This document shows positions 43,652 to 52,779 of a stretch of DNA of 64,000 nucleotides, one piece after another (the first letter of the stretch is position 1; each line of letters starts with the position of its first letter). Source of the DNA: Bacillota bacterium (GTDB lineage: Bacteria > Bacillota > Clostridia > Lachnospirales > Lachnospiraceae). Position numbers and translations under genes: made by a program. The DNA is taken from positions 1 to 64,000 of the forward strand of contig JAEYOQ010000046.1 of the NCBI GenBank assembly GCA_023411555.1. The letters run 5' to 3'. The notes under the pieces were generated by a model that saw only the letters and a program-made list of their open reading frames with translations, was not told where the DNA came from and searched no databases.

Positions 43652-44906
43652 CCTGCTTCATAGCAGCAAAACGCTTCTTACTGCAAAGCATGGTGCTTAC
43701 TATGAGATCAATTACTCCTGCTATTAAGAATAATACTACAGTTGGGGTAAATCCTGCAAGTATACTTACCAGAAAAGATACTACTGGCATGGCTGCCACA
43801 CAACATGCGCTAAATATTGCTGATACCCGCGCGATATATTCTCCTTGGATATTCCGAATAAATTCAACATTACAGAAGGTTGACAATAAGGCAATGGTCA
43901 CTCCCACGATAAAGGAGGTTATTGATACTAATATATATATCAGTACCTCAGAGGTAATAAAGAGTCCTGCAATTACAAAGGTCAGATAATAGACACCGAT
44001 GGAATATGCACTGAAGGATGCTAACATACGTTTACTCAATTTGCTACTGATATAGGGATATGTTACTGCACCGAAGATCATCCCGATGCTTATTCCAAAT
44101 CCCAGAACGGATAACATTAGCTCATTTACCTTAAGTACTTCACTAACCAAAGGGGCCTGCAAGCTATTAAAGGGAACCAACACGGCATTTAAAAATACCG
44201 CCAGTAGTACAAAATACCGCAGATTAGCATCATTTTTCAGATATGTGAAGCCTCCCTTCAAGCTATCAAGGTATTCCTTGGTATTGATTCTTCCCCTTGC
44301 AAGTTTCTCTTTCTTCACTCTTAATGTCATTATAATGACCGCTGACAGGAAAAAGGTTACCATATCAATATAGATTGCCGTTGATAAGGAAAACATGGAG
44401 ATGATCACACCTGCCGCCCCCAAACCAACCAACTCCATCACACTACTGATACTGGAATTTAAGGATACTCCAAAGGAGTAATACTTTTTATCTAAGAGCT
44501 TCGGTAATAATGAGGAGGATGCCGGTCCTCGGAAGGCTTCCGCACTTGAGATAATAATTGTTGTCAGGAGTAACAGCCATTGATTCAGGAATCCGAATAG
44601 AAATCCAGTGGCTATAAAGCCGACACAGAGACCACGAATGATATCAGTTACTATCATGATTTGCTTTTTATTCTTTCCCTCAATTGCTGCCCCGGCAAAA
44701 GGCTGCAAAAATATCGTAGGAATTCGATTTACACCAAATATAATCGCCGACCAGGCAGCACTCTGTGTAAGCTGATATACCAGCCAAGTCATAGCGATAC
44801 TATCAATGGAGTCGCCAAAACGATTGATTGCCGCAGCAATGATTGATTTCATATATTCCTTTTGTCTTAGTATCTGTCCATATCCTATCTTTTCTTCACC
44901 GTTCAT
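43593..44906 (-). CDS. MFS transporter
   Basis: A 437-residue major facilitator with about 12 membrane segments and the MFS_3-type opening (RFGDSIDSIAMTWLVYQLTQSAAWSAIIFGVNRIPTIFLQPFAGAAIEG). The sequence is typical of macrolide- and multidrug-type exporters with an N-terminal Asp near the first helix and the conserved GPASSSLLPKL loop between helices 4 and 5. The substrate is unknown. The ribosome site AAAGGGG lies 6 nt before the ATG. It is the first gene of a two-gene unit with the ArsR-type regulator, whose start overlaps its end. The promoter and two dyads lie upstream at 44954-45020. Confidence 0.92.
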   Translation of the reverse strand: MNGEEKIGYGQILRQKEYMKSIIAAAINRFGDSIDSIAMTWLVYQLTQSAAWSAIIFGVNRIPTIFLQPFAGAAIEGKNKKQIMIVTDIIRGLCVGFIATGFLFGFLNQWLLLLTTIIISSAEAFRGPASSSLLPKLLDKKYYSFGVSLNSSISSVMELVGLGAAGVIISMFSLSTAIYIDMVTFFLSAVIIMTLRVKKEKLARGRINTKEYLDSLKGGFTYLKNDANLRYFVLLAVFLNAVLVPFNSLQAPLVSEVLKVNELMLSVLGFGISIGMIFGAVTYPYISSKLSKRMLASFSAYSIGVYYLTFVIAGLFITSEVLIYILVSITSFIVGVTIALLSTFCNVEFIRNIQGEYIARVSAIFSACCVAAMPVVSFLVSILAGFTPTVVLFLIAGVIDLIVSTMLCSKKRFAAMKQDDGEDVITSGEEVGDITAS

Positions 44907-44953
44907 AATAATCCCCTTTCATTGTTAAAGTATAATTACTCTTACTCATTTCT

Positions 44954-45020
44954 TGTTAGATATTAATCTAACATAATATTCTATATATGTCAATTGATAT
45001 GTTAGATATTTTTCTAATAT
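44954..45020 (-). promoter_or_regulatory. MFS promoter with two dyad operators
   Basis: Dyad 1 is TGTTAGAT-N4-ATCTAACA (44954-44973, perfect). Dyad 2 is ATGTTAGA-N6-TCTAATAT (44999-45020, near-perfect). On the minus strand a TTGACA (44993-44988) lies between them, and a TAGATT -10-like hexamer 17 nt downstream falls inside dyad 1. The layout fits repression by the ArsR-type protein encoded downstream. The space at 45021-45462 holds no gene, only the two hairpins listed next. Confidence 0.6.
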
Positions 45021-45140
45021 ATTATTATAATCTCATCTAATATGCCTGTGTATTCCCTATTTGTCCGTCCCTCCACCTATTAATTCTCTCTTTTATTGCT
45101 TTATATTGTACTCATGCTCCCTTTGTTTACGTAAAAATAA

Positions 45141-45178
45141 CCTCTAGTATATTCGATACATATCTAATGTACTAGAGG
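45141..45178. terminator. Hairpin in the MFS/B-repeat spacer
   Basis: CCTCTAGTA (45141-45149) pairs perfectly with TACTAGAGG (45170-45178) around a 20-nt loop. T-rich DNA follows at 45186. No gene runs into it within view on the plus strand, so it may be a relic. Confidence 0.4.
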
Positions 45179-45363
45179 TATATTGGTTTTTTATACAATT
45201 CCAGAAGACAATCTGTGTTTGGCGTTACCCAATAATGAGGCTTCAATTTCATCGTTAGAGTAATATTAAGAAGTAACCGTATTCAACAAACCCTGAACTG
45301 CAGCCTCCTGTATGCTCGGTGAGCATTATGACGCAGCTTACGAAATAGTGGGGAATTACAAAA

Positions 45364-45445
45364 GAGCTTTCGCACAAGTACATCAAAAGATGAGGGATGT
45401 ATGTTATCCTTCTTATTCTTTGGATGTATTATGATACGAAAGCTC
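45364..45445 (-). terminator. Terminator of the B-repeat protein gene
   Basis: GAGCTTTCG (45364-45372) pairs with CGAAAGCTC (45437-45445), followed on the minus strand by TTTTGT. It lies 18 bp past the stop at 45463. The large loop contains a smaller GGATGTAT-type pairing. Confidence 0.6.
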
Positions 45446-45462
45446 CAATTATTCTAATCGAT

Positions 45463-46251
45463 TTACATTTCTTTACGCCATCTGGCAAAAAGCTTAATCT
45501 TCCCAACCTCATTCACAATGGTATCCCCTGTGATCGGTTCTGCGTTATTATCCGTATAATCCTTTAGTTTATACCAACCGTCAAAGATATGATCCTTCTT
45601 CTCCGGCTCCGGAAGTTCACCGTAGGATTGCCCGACTATAACCTCCATTTCATAGAACTCACCGTTAAAAGGAATTAATTGAACCTTCACAGTCTTCTCC
45701 GTCCACCTAGCATACAGTGTGGTGGAAAATGTATCCGTAAAGATTGTATTCGGAGTAATCTTCTCCCCATCGCTTTCTGCTGTATACCAACCGGCAAATT
45801 TATAGTTCTCTTTTGTAGGCGTAGGTAATTGATAATAAATTTTTGTTCCGATGTAGACCTTTACTGTTGTATTCTTCAGAATCCCTTCGTCCGGTTCTAG
45901 CGTAATCTCTCTTTCTTCTCCTCGCCATCTTGCATATAAAGTATGGTTTAAAGGCTTCAATACCTTAGTCTTCTCCGTAACCTTCACTCCACCGCTGGCA
46001 AAGGTATACCAGCCGAGAAACTCATAATTAGCTCTGGTAGCTTCCGGAAGAGGCCCATAGACATCACCATATAAAGCCGGCATATCATAAACACTGGTTT
46101 CTCCACCATTGGCATTAAAGGTGACTGACACCATCTTACCAGCCACCTCAGAAGCATAGGCAGTTTCTGACGATATAAACAGCATCCCCAGCATAATAGC
46201 TAGAAAGAGTAAATGACGAATTTTATTAAATGCAATATTCTGGCTCTGCAT
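45463..46251 (-). CDS. Secreted protein with three Listeria-Bacteroides (B-type) repeats
   Basis: A 262-residue exported protein. The start at 46251 follows GAGGAGG by 5 nt. A signal peptide (about 1-36) ends in a likely AYA cleavage site. The mature part is three consecutive repeats of about 65-70 residues, each with the plan VxFxxNGG or equivalent, then YGxLPEPxxxxYxFxGWYT, and ending LYARW or LFARW (Flg_new/InlB B-repeat family). No LPXTG, lipobox or membrane anchor is present, so it is either released or held by binding. B-repeats form ubiquitin-like beta-grasp modules in adhesins and enzymes. Here no other domain is attached, which is unusually short. Confidence 0.87.
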   Translation of the reverse strand: MQSQNIAFNKIRHLLFLAIMLGMLFISSETAYASEVAGKMVSVTFNANGGETSVYDMPALYGDVYGPLPEATRANYEFLGWYTFASGGVKVTEKTKVLKPLNHTLYARWRGEEREITLEPDEGILKNTTVKVYIGTKIYYQLPTPTKENYKFAGWYTAESDGEKITPNTIFTDTFSTTLYARWTEKTVKVQLIPFNGEFYEMEVIVGQSYGELPEPEKKDHIFDGWYKLKDYTDNNAEPITGDTIVNEVGKIKLFARWRKEM

Positions 46252-46379
46252 ACGCTCCTCCTCTATAGTTAGTAATAACCGATTATTCATTCTAACACCG
46301 ATTATTACCTCACAGCTTATATGTCTATAGAGCATATATCGGCATGTAAGCCGATTAAGATAAGAAGGGCGGAATTATT

Positions 46380-47384
46380 TTAGAAAATTACTTCATATCC
46401 GTTTCTGGCTGATTCATATGCTCCTAGCATCAAAAGCACCGTCTCCTCCATGGCATCCAGATTCAAAGCAAATGGCTTTTGCTGTTCGATGCTTGTATAA
46501 AAGTCAGCAATACAATCCTCGTGTCCTGCACCCCAGTAGCTTTTTCCATAGCCTAACTTTCCTTCTATAGGAATCTGAACGACTTCACCGTTCTTATGAT
46601 AACAGGTGACGTTCATATCTTCGATTCGGATGACCATATGCTCACAATTCACCTCGATTAAGGGCGCAGAATCCGCATTATAGGCAGTTGTCGCATAAAA
46701 ACACACTACTGCCTCCGGATACTTTACATAGGCACTCATCATATCCTCTACTTCAATAATCCCCTTCAGATGATGGTTGCCTATGACTGCATCCACACTT
46801 TGGAGGCGTTGCCCAACCAAATAATGAAGAAGATCCAGAGTATGCACAGACTGATTAATCAAGGCTCCTCCTCCTTCATACTCAAGCCTGCCCCTCCAAT
46901 CATTCTCCGAATAATACTCTGCCCTACGGTTCCAGGTTACAAAGCCCCTGGCACCAAGCACCTTTCCGGCTTCACCTGAGGTTATCATTTCCTTCACCTT
47001 TATGATACTGGAATTATAGCGATTCTGAAAGCATAGCCCTAGCTGACATTCTGAAGCTGCAGCTGTCTCTTTTAATTCCTTCCATTGTTCCTTTGATATC
47101 ACAGGTGGTTTTTCCATGAATACATGTAGCCCAGACTTTAGTCCATGGATGGCCATAGGTGCATGAAGATAATGGGGTGTACAGATATGGATCGCATCTA
47201 TTCTCTCCTGGTCTATCATATCCTCCATGGAGGCGTATGCATTCCCACCGTATTCTGCCGCAAAGGCCTCTGCCCTCTCCAGTTTTATGTCTGCATAAGC
47301 AACAAGCTCATGTTCAGAACACTTCTTCAGACATTTTGCATGAGTGACAGCAATGCCCCCGCAGCCTACAATACCAATTCTCAT
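46380..47384 (-). CDS. Gfo/Idh/MocA family oxidoreductase (second copy of the operon)
   Basis: A 334-residue NAD(P)-dependent dehydrogenase. The Rossmann start is GIVGCGGIAVTHAKCL, and the conserved HVFMEKPPV (EKP) motif lies near residue 94. The C-terminal alpha/beta domain contains the GGGALINQSVHTLDLLHYLVG motif with the expected catalytic-side histidine near 182. Family members oxidise or reduce sugars, inositols and their derivatives. Its ATG overlaps the stop of the preceding oxidoreductase gene (ATGA), and GGAGG lies 9 nt upstream. With the neighbouring dehydrogenase and epimerase it forms a three-gene catabolic unit. Confidence 0.93.
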   Translation of the reverse strand: MRIGIVGCGGIAVTHAKCLKKCSEHELVAYADIKLERAEAFAAEYGGNAYASMEDMIDQERIDAIHICTPHYLHAPMAIHGLKSGLHVFMEKPPVISKEQWKELKETAAASECQLGLCFQNRYNSSIIKVKEMITSGEAGKVLGARGFVTWNRRAEYYSENDWRGRLEYEGGGALINQSVHTLDLLHYLVGQRLQSVDAVIGNHHLKGIIEVEDMMSAYVKYPEAVVCFYATTAYNADSAPLIEVNCEHMVIRIEDMNVTCYHKNGEVVQIPIEGKLGYGKSYWGAGHEDCIADFYTSIEQQKPFALNLDAMEETVLLMLGAYESARNGYEVIF

Positions 47385-48559
47385 TTTATATTACCTCCTG
47401 ACCCATAGCTTCCAGCCGTGGAAAAGGTCATTTCTGTAATGTTATCCTTCTTTCTTGAGGATGCTCTCTTCTCATTCAATAGATTGAGAAACAGATCCTC
47501 ATCAAAGGGGATCTCTACCGGCTTTCCAAGCCAGCTTGACAAATGCATCGCATTGGATAAGGTGAGACCGTGAATTCCTTCCTTCCCCTCTGCTACTAAT
47601 GGCTTACCTTCAAGTATTGCTCCTGCAAAGGCTCTCATAATACCTGCATGCTGAGGGTTTTCTCCATCAGAAGAAACCTCTATCCAGTTCCCTTCCGGCT
47701 TTTTAAACCCTTCTGTCGCCGTATAGCAATACTCTCTCTCATTTACCGTAAGCTCGTACATCATCAGCTTATCATCCTCACAAACCAGCTTTGCCCTCTC
47801 AAGGGTAATCTCAAAGCGATTTGCTCCCGGTGCATCTCCCGTTGTGGTTACAAATACCCCTGTTGCACCATTCGGATATTCCAGATAAGCAGTAACATCA
47901 TCCTCCACCTCAATGTCATGCCATTTCCCATTGTGGCAAAAAGCCTGTACCTTACTTGGCATTCCGCAGATCCACTGCAGCAAATCCAGATTATGAGGAC
48001 ATTGGTTCAGTAACACTCCACCGCCTTCTCCCTCCCAGGTTGCTCTCCAACCGCCGGAATTGTAATAGGCTTGGGTCCGATACCAATCTGTGATAATCCA
48101 GTTTACCCTTTTTATCTGCCCATAGCTTCCACTGTGAACCAACTCATGCATTTTACGGTATAAATGGTTAGTCCTCTGGTTAAACATCATAGCGAATACC
48201 ACGTTGCATTTGTCTGCTGCAGCATTCATCTCTCTTACCTGCTTTGTATAAACACCGGCAGGCTTCTCGCAAAGCACATGAAGTCCCTTCTCAAAAGCAA
48301 AAGCCGCCAGTCTGGGGTGGTCATAATGAGGAGTGGCGATCAGGACAGCATCACAGCTGCCGGATGCAATCAGCTCTTCTCCGCTTGAATAAATCGCTAC
48401 ACTCTCAGGTAATTTTTCTTTGGCCCAGTCTCTTCGCCCTTCCCTTAGGTCTGCTACCGCTGACAGTGTAAGCTGCGCAACCTCTCCATTTAAAATCGTA
48501 TTACAGTGATTACTACCCATATTTCCAATTCCGATAATTCCGATCCGAACCATATCCAT
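47381..48559 (-). CDS. Gfo/Idh/MocA family oxidoreductase (first copy of the operon)
   Basis: A 392-residue dehydrogenase, longer than its neighbour. The ATG at 48559 has GAGGGGG 7 nt upstream. The longer frame adds 13 unrelated residues. The Rossmann motif is GIIGIGNMGSNHCN, EKP is in HVLCEKPAGVYT near residue 95, and GGGVLLNQCPHNLDLLQWICG near 185 carries the conserved histidine. The C-terminal extension is typical of oxidoreductases that act with sugar epimerases in Clostridia. The two dehydrogenases could act in sequence, for example oxidation of one carbon and reduction of another. Such paired use is known for some 3-keto sugar and inositol routes but is inference here. Confidence 0.93.
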   Translation of the reverse strand: MDMVRIGIIGIGNMGSNHCNTILNGEVAQLTLSAVADLREGRRDWAKEKLPESVAIYSSGEELIASGSCDAVLIATPHYDHPRLAAFAFEKGLHVLCEKPAGVYTKQVREMNAAADKCNVVFAMMFNQRTNHLYRKMHELVHSGSYGQIKRVNWIITDWYRTQAYYNSGGWRATWEGEGGGVLLNQCPHNLDLLQWICGMPSKVQAFCHNGKWHDIEVEDDVTAYLEYPNGATGVFVTTTGDAPGANRFEITLERAKLVCEDDKLMMYELTVNEREYCYTATEGFKKPEGNWIEVSSDGENPQHAGIMRAFAGAILEGKPLVAEGKEGIHGLTLSNAMHLSSWLGKPVEIPFDEDLFLNLLNEKRASSRKKDNITEMTFSTAGSYGSGGNIK

Positions 48560-48638
48560 TCCTAATCCCCCTCGTTCATTATTATATACTCCATCCAATA
48601 AATTAACATTTAGTCCAACAGTTGAGGCTAAGCAAAGC

Positions 48639-49397
48639 TTAACGATATCCTAGGGATGCCAAATTCTGATAGCTCTTTTTCAAGCATTCGAAGGGACTTT
48701 CCTGGCAGATATCCTGCTCCACCAATAGGTATTCGCAATTGGTTTCCTTCAGTATCTTTAGAATTCTGTCAAAGTTCATGTTACCCACCATTACGGGTGC
48801 CATAACTGCTTCATGGTGCAGAATAGCCATATCCTTTAAATGTACACATGGAATGCGATTTTTTAGACGTTCGATCCATTGGCATACATCCAACCCTGCT
48901 GCCTGAAGCCAATAGGTATCCAGTGTAAACCCCATCTCCTCCGAAGAAAATCCCTCCATCAGGTATTCTATATAATACTTCCCATTTACCTTCTCAAACT
49001 CAAAGTTGTGGTTGTGATACATGAAAAGCATCCCTGCGTTCTTTATCTTTACAGCCGCTTCCTTATAATCCTCACAAAAATGCTCAATCCATTCTGGGTT
49101 ACGGTATTTGTCAGGCATACTGCCTAGTCCGATATAATTGCTTCCCATCAGCTTATGATCTTCTATCAATTGATCTGTATCATTGATTATCCTATTTGGA
49201 TCAGTATGTGTTAATACTATCTTTAAACCATGCTTATCACACAGCTCCCTAACCTTACCTGGCTTTATAGAAGCTCCTATAGCTGATATCTGAACTGTTG
49301 TATAGCCTATTTTTGCAATCTGCCCTAAGGTATAATCCAAATCCTTCTCAGTCTGAGTATAAGAACGTACCGTATACAATTGAGCACCTAAGATCAT
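48639..49397 (-). CDS. Sugar phosphate isomerase/epimerase-like TIM-barrel protein
   Basis: A 252-residue AP-endonuclease-2-type TIM barrel. Visible metal-site segments include GYTTVQISAIG, the FMYHNHNFEFEK strand near residue 129, GFTLDTYWLQAAG near 165, VHLKDM near 197 and LLVEQDIC near the end. These match the xylose isomerase-like/inosose dehydratase-like epimerase group. Members isomerise or dehydrate keto sugars. It is the first gene of the operon with two Gfo/Idh/MocA oxidoreductases and is divergent from an AraC regulator. The ribosome site GGAGGAGG-type precedes the ATG. The sugar is not identifiable from sequence. Confidence 0.92.
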   Translation of the reverse strand: MILGAQLYTVRSYTQTEKDLDYTLGQIAKIGYTTVQISAIGASIKPGKVRELCDKHGLKIVLTHTDPNRIINDTDQLIEDHKLMGSNYIGLGSMPDKYRNPEWIEHFCEDYKEAAVKIKNAGMLFMYHNHNFEFEKVNGKYYIEYLMEGFSSEEMGFTLDTYWLQAAGLDVCQWIERLKNRIPCVHLKDMAILHHEAVMAPVMVGNMNFDRILKILKETNCEYLLVEQDICQESPFECLKKSYQNLASLGYR

Positions 49398-49600
49398 ATC
49401 CTCTTCCTCCTCCGTTGCCTGTTTTCTTCTATTATAATGCTATATAACATAATTCGCCATTGCAAATGTTATATGATATATTGCAAATATATCCCTATTT
49501 CTCTATAATGATTATGACGTGATATAGTATGTGTGGAAGGTAAGGCTCACTCCACCAGGACAGACTTATTTTCTAGAATAAGATAAGAAAGGGAATAAAT

Positions 49601-50437
49601 ATGGCTTCTCTCAGTGCGATCAATACCGAAAAGGTTCAATTTAGCTATAGTCTTTCCAATAATATATATCCGGCCTACCAGATCCATTGTCACAATGTCT
49701 ATGAAATCTATTACTTTATTGAAGGAGATGTAGATTATCTGGTGGAGGGTAAGCTATATCAGCCTGCACCCCATAGTCTTTTACTCCTATCTCCTCATGT
49801 ATTTCATGGAGTTAAGGTTAGAACAGATCACCCCTACCGACGCTTCGCCCTGCATTTTCACCCGGATTTATTGCAGCACGAGCGACGCCCCCTCCTTTTA
49901 TCCGCTTTCCCGAGTAACGAAAAGCATTCTAATCGTGAGGTCTATTATGAGAATCTAACGAGTACACAATTAGTAAGCTTCTTCGAGGCACTGGTAAGCT
50001 TGGCAGACCAATCCGAGCAGCTGAAACGCCAGCTCCTGCCAACCTATATCGAGGCAATCCTTGCTCAGCTAACCCTTATATGCCATACCCATAGCCCGGT
50101 ACAGGTGGAAGCGATTACTTCTCAAACGATTACTGATATTATTGCATACCTCAACCTACACTTAACAGAAGTAATTACTCTGGATCAACTGTCGGAACAC
50201 TTCAATATCAGTAAGCATTATATGAACCGTGCTTTCCGTAAGGCTGCCGGTACAACAGTCTTTGATTATCTCATCTACAAAAGGGTCATCTATGCCCAAC
50301 AGCTTATGATAAACGGATATACGGCAACTGAGGCAGCTCTACAATCGGGATTTCGAGATTACTCGGTCTTCTACCGCGCCTACCGCAAACATCTGGGTCA
50401 CTCTCCCGTGAATGACCGTTCCTTTACGCATCTATAA
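49601..50437 (+). CDS. AraC family transcriptional regulator with cupin sensor
   Basis: A 278-residue regulator. The N-terminal cupin (about 15-100) contains the HCHNVYEIYYFIEGDVDYLVEGK pattern that often coordinates a metal or binds sugar. The C-terminal AraC domain (about 180-275) shows ITLDQLSEHFNISKHYMNRAFRKAAG as the first and ATEAALQSGFRDYSVFYRAYRKHLGHSP as the second helix-turn-helix. It is divergent from the epimerase-dehydrogenase operon, with about 200 bp between them, and is most likely its regulator. The ribosome site AAAGGG lies 7 nt before the ATG. It is followed by a gene-free stretch with a structured repeat. Confidence 0.93.
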   Translation: MASLSAINTEKVQFSYSLSNNIYPAYQIHCHNVYEIYYFIEGDVDYLVEGKLYQPAPHSLLLLSPHVFHGVKVRTDHPYRRFALHFHPDLLQHERRPLLLSAFPSNEKHSNREVYYENLTSTQLVSFFEALVSLADQSEQLKRQLLPTYIEAILAQLTLICHTHSPVQVEAITSQTITDIIAYLNLHLTEVITLDQLSEHFNISKHYMNRAFRKAAGTTVFDYLIYKRVIYAQQLMINGYTATEAALQSGFRDYSVFYRAYRKHLGHSPVNDRSFTHL

Positions 50438-50642
50438 TATAGAACATATGCACCAGACCCTTCGAAAATCGGTGTAGCCTTGAAGAGAAGTACTTATTTC
50501 ATAACTTGTAATGGAAAACAGGAAGGCTGTAATCTTCTGTCAAACCCAGAGCTTCTTGCCGAGCTTTTCTCCGAAACTAATAAGAACCAAGAACTCCTAT
50601 TTGCTCCCTCACATCCCGATAAAAGCTGATTACATAAGTTAC

Positions 50643-50797
50643 TTACTGTTCACACCGGTCAGTAATGTCGTCGGTACTTAGGTTCTGTTCTTTAGAACCT
50701 TATGTACCGCTATGTAATGCTACTAAGCGAAAGCGTATCCGATTTCGCAAACATTGATCGAACTCATATATCAAGATTAACCAAGTGTGAACAGTAA
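50643..50797. repeat. 155-bp structured inverted-repeat element
   Basis: The ends TTACTGTTCACAC (50643-50655) and GTGTGAACAGTAA (50785-50797) are a perfect 13-bp inverted repeat. Inside are a strong hairpin at about 50673-50711 (GTAC..AGGTTCT with AGAACC..GTAC) and a GCGAAA/TTTCGC hairpin near 50729-50755. No coding frame is present. No clear target-site duplication is seen at the ends. It could be a small transposon-derived (MITE-like) element or a structured RNA. The rest of the gene-free space at 50438-50902 shows nothing else notable. Confidence 0.5.
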
Positions 50798-50902
50798 CAG
50801 ATTTTCGAATCGGAGTATATGGAATAATTCCCGTTTCTTGCTTTTTTGGAAGGAACAGGCTATAATAAGGTATCATCATACTTTTATAGAAAGGGTTCTA
50901 AT

Positions 50903-51115
50903 ATGTCGAAGGTAAAGCGCATCGCCGCTATAATTGGTCTCATATTCATCGCTGCTATGTTCCTGATCACCTTATTATCCGCTTTTTTTGCATCAGAGTA
51001 TTCCCATGGTCTGTTTATGGCAAGTATTTTCAGTATCATCGTAGTTCCACTTATGCTCTATATGTTTATCATGGTTTATAAATGGGTTCATAAGAAGGAT
51101 GAGCCAGAGGAATAG
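50903..51115 (+). CDS. Small two-span membrane protein
   Basis: A 70-residue protein with two hydrophobic segments (about 5-28 and 35-58) and a charged C-terminal tail (WVHKKDEPEE). The ATG at 50903 follows AAAGGG by 7 nt. The longer frame adds 19 residues that overlap the ribosome site. Similar short proteins of unknown function are common in Lachnospiraceae. The sequence gives no role. It ends before a strong shared terminator and converges on rarA. Confidence 0.65.
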   Translation: MSKVKRIAAIIGLIFIAAMFLITLLSAFFASEYSHGLFMASIFSIIVVPLMLYMFIMVYKWVHKKDEPEE

Positions 51116-51160
51116 TGTGAATTAATGAAATAATTATCCAAACTTCAAAGGGTAGGTACA

Positions 51161-51202
51161 GGGCTCCTGCCTAGGATTTGCTTAAATCCTAGGCAGGAGC
51201 CC
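51161..51202. terminator. Strong bidirectional terminator
   Basis: A perfect 19-bp GC-rich stem (51161-51179 with 51184-51202) with a GCTT loop, between the small membrane-protein gene and rarA. Neither side has a long T-run, so its strength comes from the stem. Confidence 0.8.
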
Positions 51203-51220
51203 ATTCTATAGGTGACCATA

Positions 51221-52552
51221 TCACTGCTGCTTCCCTTTTCCTTTTATCTTCTTGAAGTATTCCTGTATCTTCACCTCATATCCATTATCCGAGGGTACAT
51301 AAAACACCCTGTCCTTAATCTCATCCGGAAGGTATTGCTGGTCTACGTAATGATTCTCATAGCTATGAGCATACTTATATCCTAGACCATGACCGAGCTT
51401 TGCCGCCCCTTTATAATGGGCATCCATTAGATAAGCCGGAATGGTTGCTGTCTTCTCGTTCTCAACCACACGCATAGCATCGTCGATAGCACAGATTGCC
51501 GAATTGCTCTTCGGTGCGCAGGCCACATATGCAGCAGCCTGAGCCAGAACAATCCTTGCCTCCGGCATACCCAATCTCTCTACAGCAAGAGCAGCACTGG
51601 TTGCTACTACCAAAGCATTAGGATCTGCATTAGAGACATCCTCTGCAGCACAGATCATGATTCTGCGGGCAATAAATGCTACCTCCTCACCTGCATAGAG
51701 CATCCTGGCAAGGTAATAGATTGCCGCATCAGGATCAGAGCCTCTCATACTCTTAATAAATGCAGAAATGGTATCATAGTGATTATCTCCACCCTTATCA
51801 TATCTTAACACCCTCTTCTGAATACATTCCGAAGCCACCTGCAGAGTGATATGAATCTTACCATCCTCAGACCGTTCCGTAGTCAGTATACCGATCTCAA
51901 TGGCATTGAGAGCGGCTCTCGCATCACCGTTAGCTACATCTGCGAGGAAATCCAATGCTTCCTCATCAATATCTGCATGATAGGCACCCATACCGCGCTC
52001 TACATCATATACAGCTCTGCGAAGCAAGAGCTTAATATCCTCCTTGTCTAAAGACTTCAATTCAAATATTATAGAACGGGACAATAAAGCAGAATTCACT
52101 TCAAAATAAGGATTCTCGGTAGTAGCACCGATTAATACTATCGTACCGTCTTCAACAAAAGGTAGCAAATAATCCTGCTGTCCCTTGTTAAATCGATGTA
52201 TCTCATCAATGAACAAGATCGTCCGTTTTCCATAACGCCCTAGATTATTCCTTGCCTCCTCCACGACTGCTTCCATGTCCTTTTTCCCTGCAGAGGTCGC
52301 ATTAATCTGCGTAAAGCTAGAGCTGGTCGTATTAGCGATAACCTTAGCCAAAGTAGTTTTACCGGTGCCCGGCGGTCCATAAAAGATAATTGAGCTAATT
52401 TTATCCGCTTTAATTGCCCGATATAACAGCTTGTCCTTACCAATGATATGCTTCTGACCAACGACCTCCTCCAGAGTAGTCGGGCGAAGTCTTGATGCAA
52501 GAGGAGACTCCTTCTTCATCGTGTTATCTCTCATATAATCAAAAAGATCCAT
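51221..52552 (-). CDS. Replication-associated recombination protein A (RarA/MgsA)
   Basis: A 443-residue AAA+ ATPase that acts at stalled replication forks. The ATG at 52552 follows AAGGAAGGG, and the longer frame adds 8 residues. Walker A is GPPGTGKTTLAK near residue 53, Walker B is ILFIDEIHRFNK near 108, sensor 1 is GATTENPYFEVNSALLSR, and the arginine-finger region follows. The C-terminal part (about 270-420) holds the helical oligomerisation domain with the sequence RGSDPDAAIYYLARML, a hallmark of RarA. The length is normal. It is transcribed alone, between a strong terminator and an AT-rich spacer. Confidence 0.95.
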   Translation of the reverse strand: MDLFDYMRDNTMKKESPLASRLRPTTLEEVVGQKHIIGKDKLLYRAIKADKISSIIFYGPPGTGKTTLAKVIANTTSSSFTQINATSAGKKDMEAVVEEARNNLGRYGKRTILFIDEIHRFNKGQQDYLLPFVEDGTIVLIGATTENPYFEVNSALLSRSIIFELKSLDKEDIKLLLRRAVYDVERGMGAYHADIDEEALDFLADVANGDARAALNAIEIGILTTERSEDGKIHITLQVASECIQKRVLRYDKGGDNHYDTISAFIKSMRGSDPDAAIYYLARMLYAGEEVAFIARRIMICAAEDVSNADPNALVVATSAALAVERLGMPEARIVLAQAAAYVACAPKSNSAICAIDDAMRVVENEKTATIPAYLMDAHYKGAAKLGHGLGYKYAHSYENHYVDQQYLPDEIKDRVFYVPSDNGYEVKIQEYFKKIKGKGKQQ

Positions 52553-52779
52553 AAAATCACCCTTCCTTTGTAACAAAATATCTCGGCTATAATCGATTAT
52601 ATCCTTAAAGACCTTCCCTATTATGTCAAGTAGATATAAACTTACGACTTGAAAAAATCGAAAGAATGTGCATAATAAAAAGATATAGCCTGTTTACAAG
52701 CATTGTTATCGCAGGCGCGTTTATTTTGCCTAAGCGTAAATCAAATAATACAATTTTACTTTATATAAAAGGAGTACTT

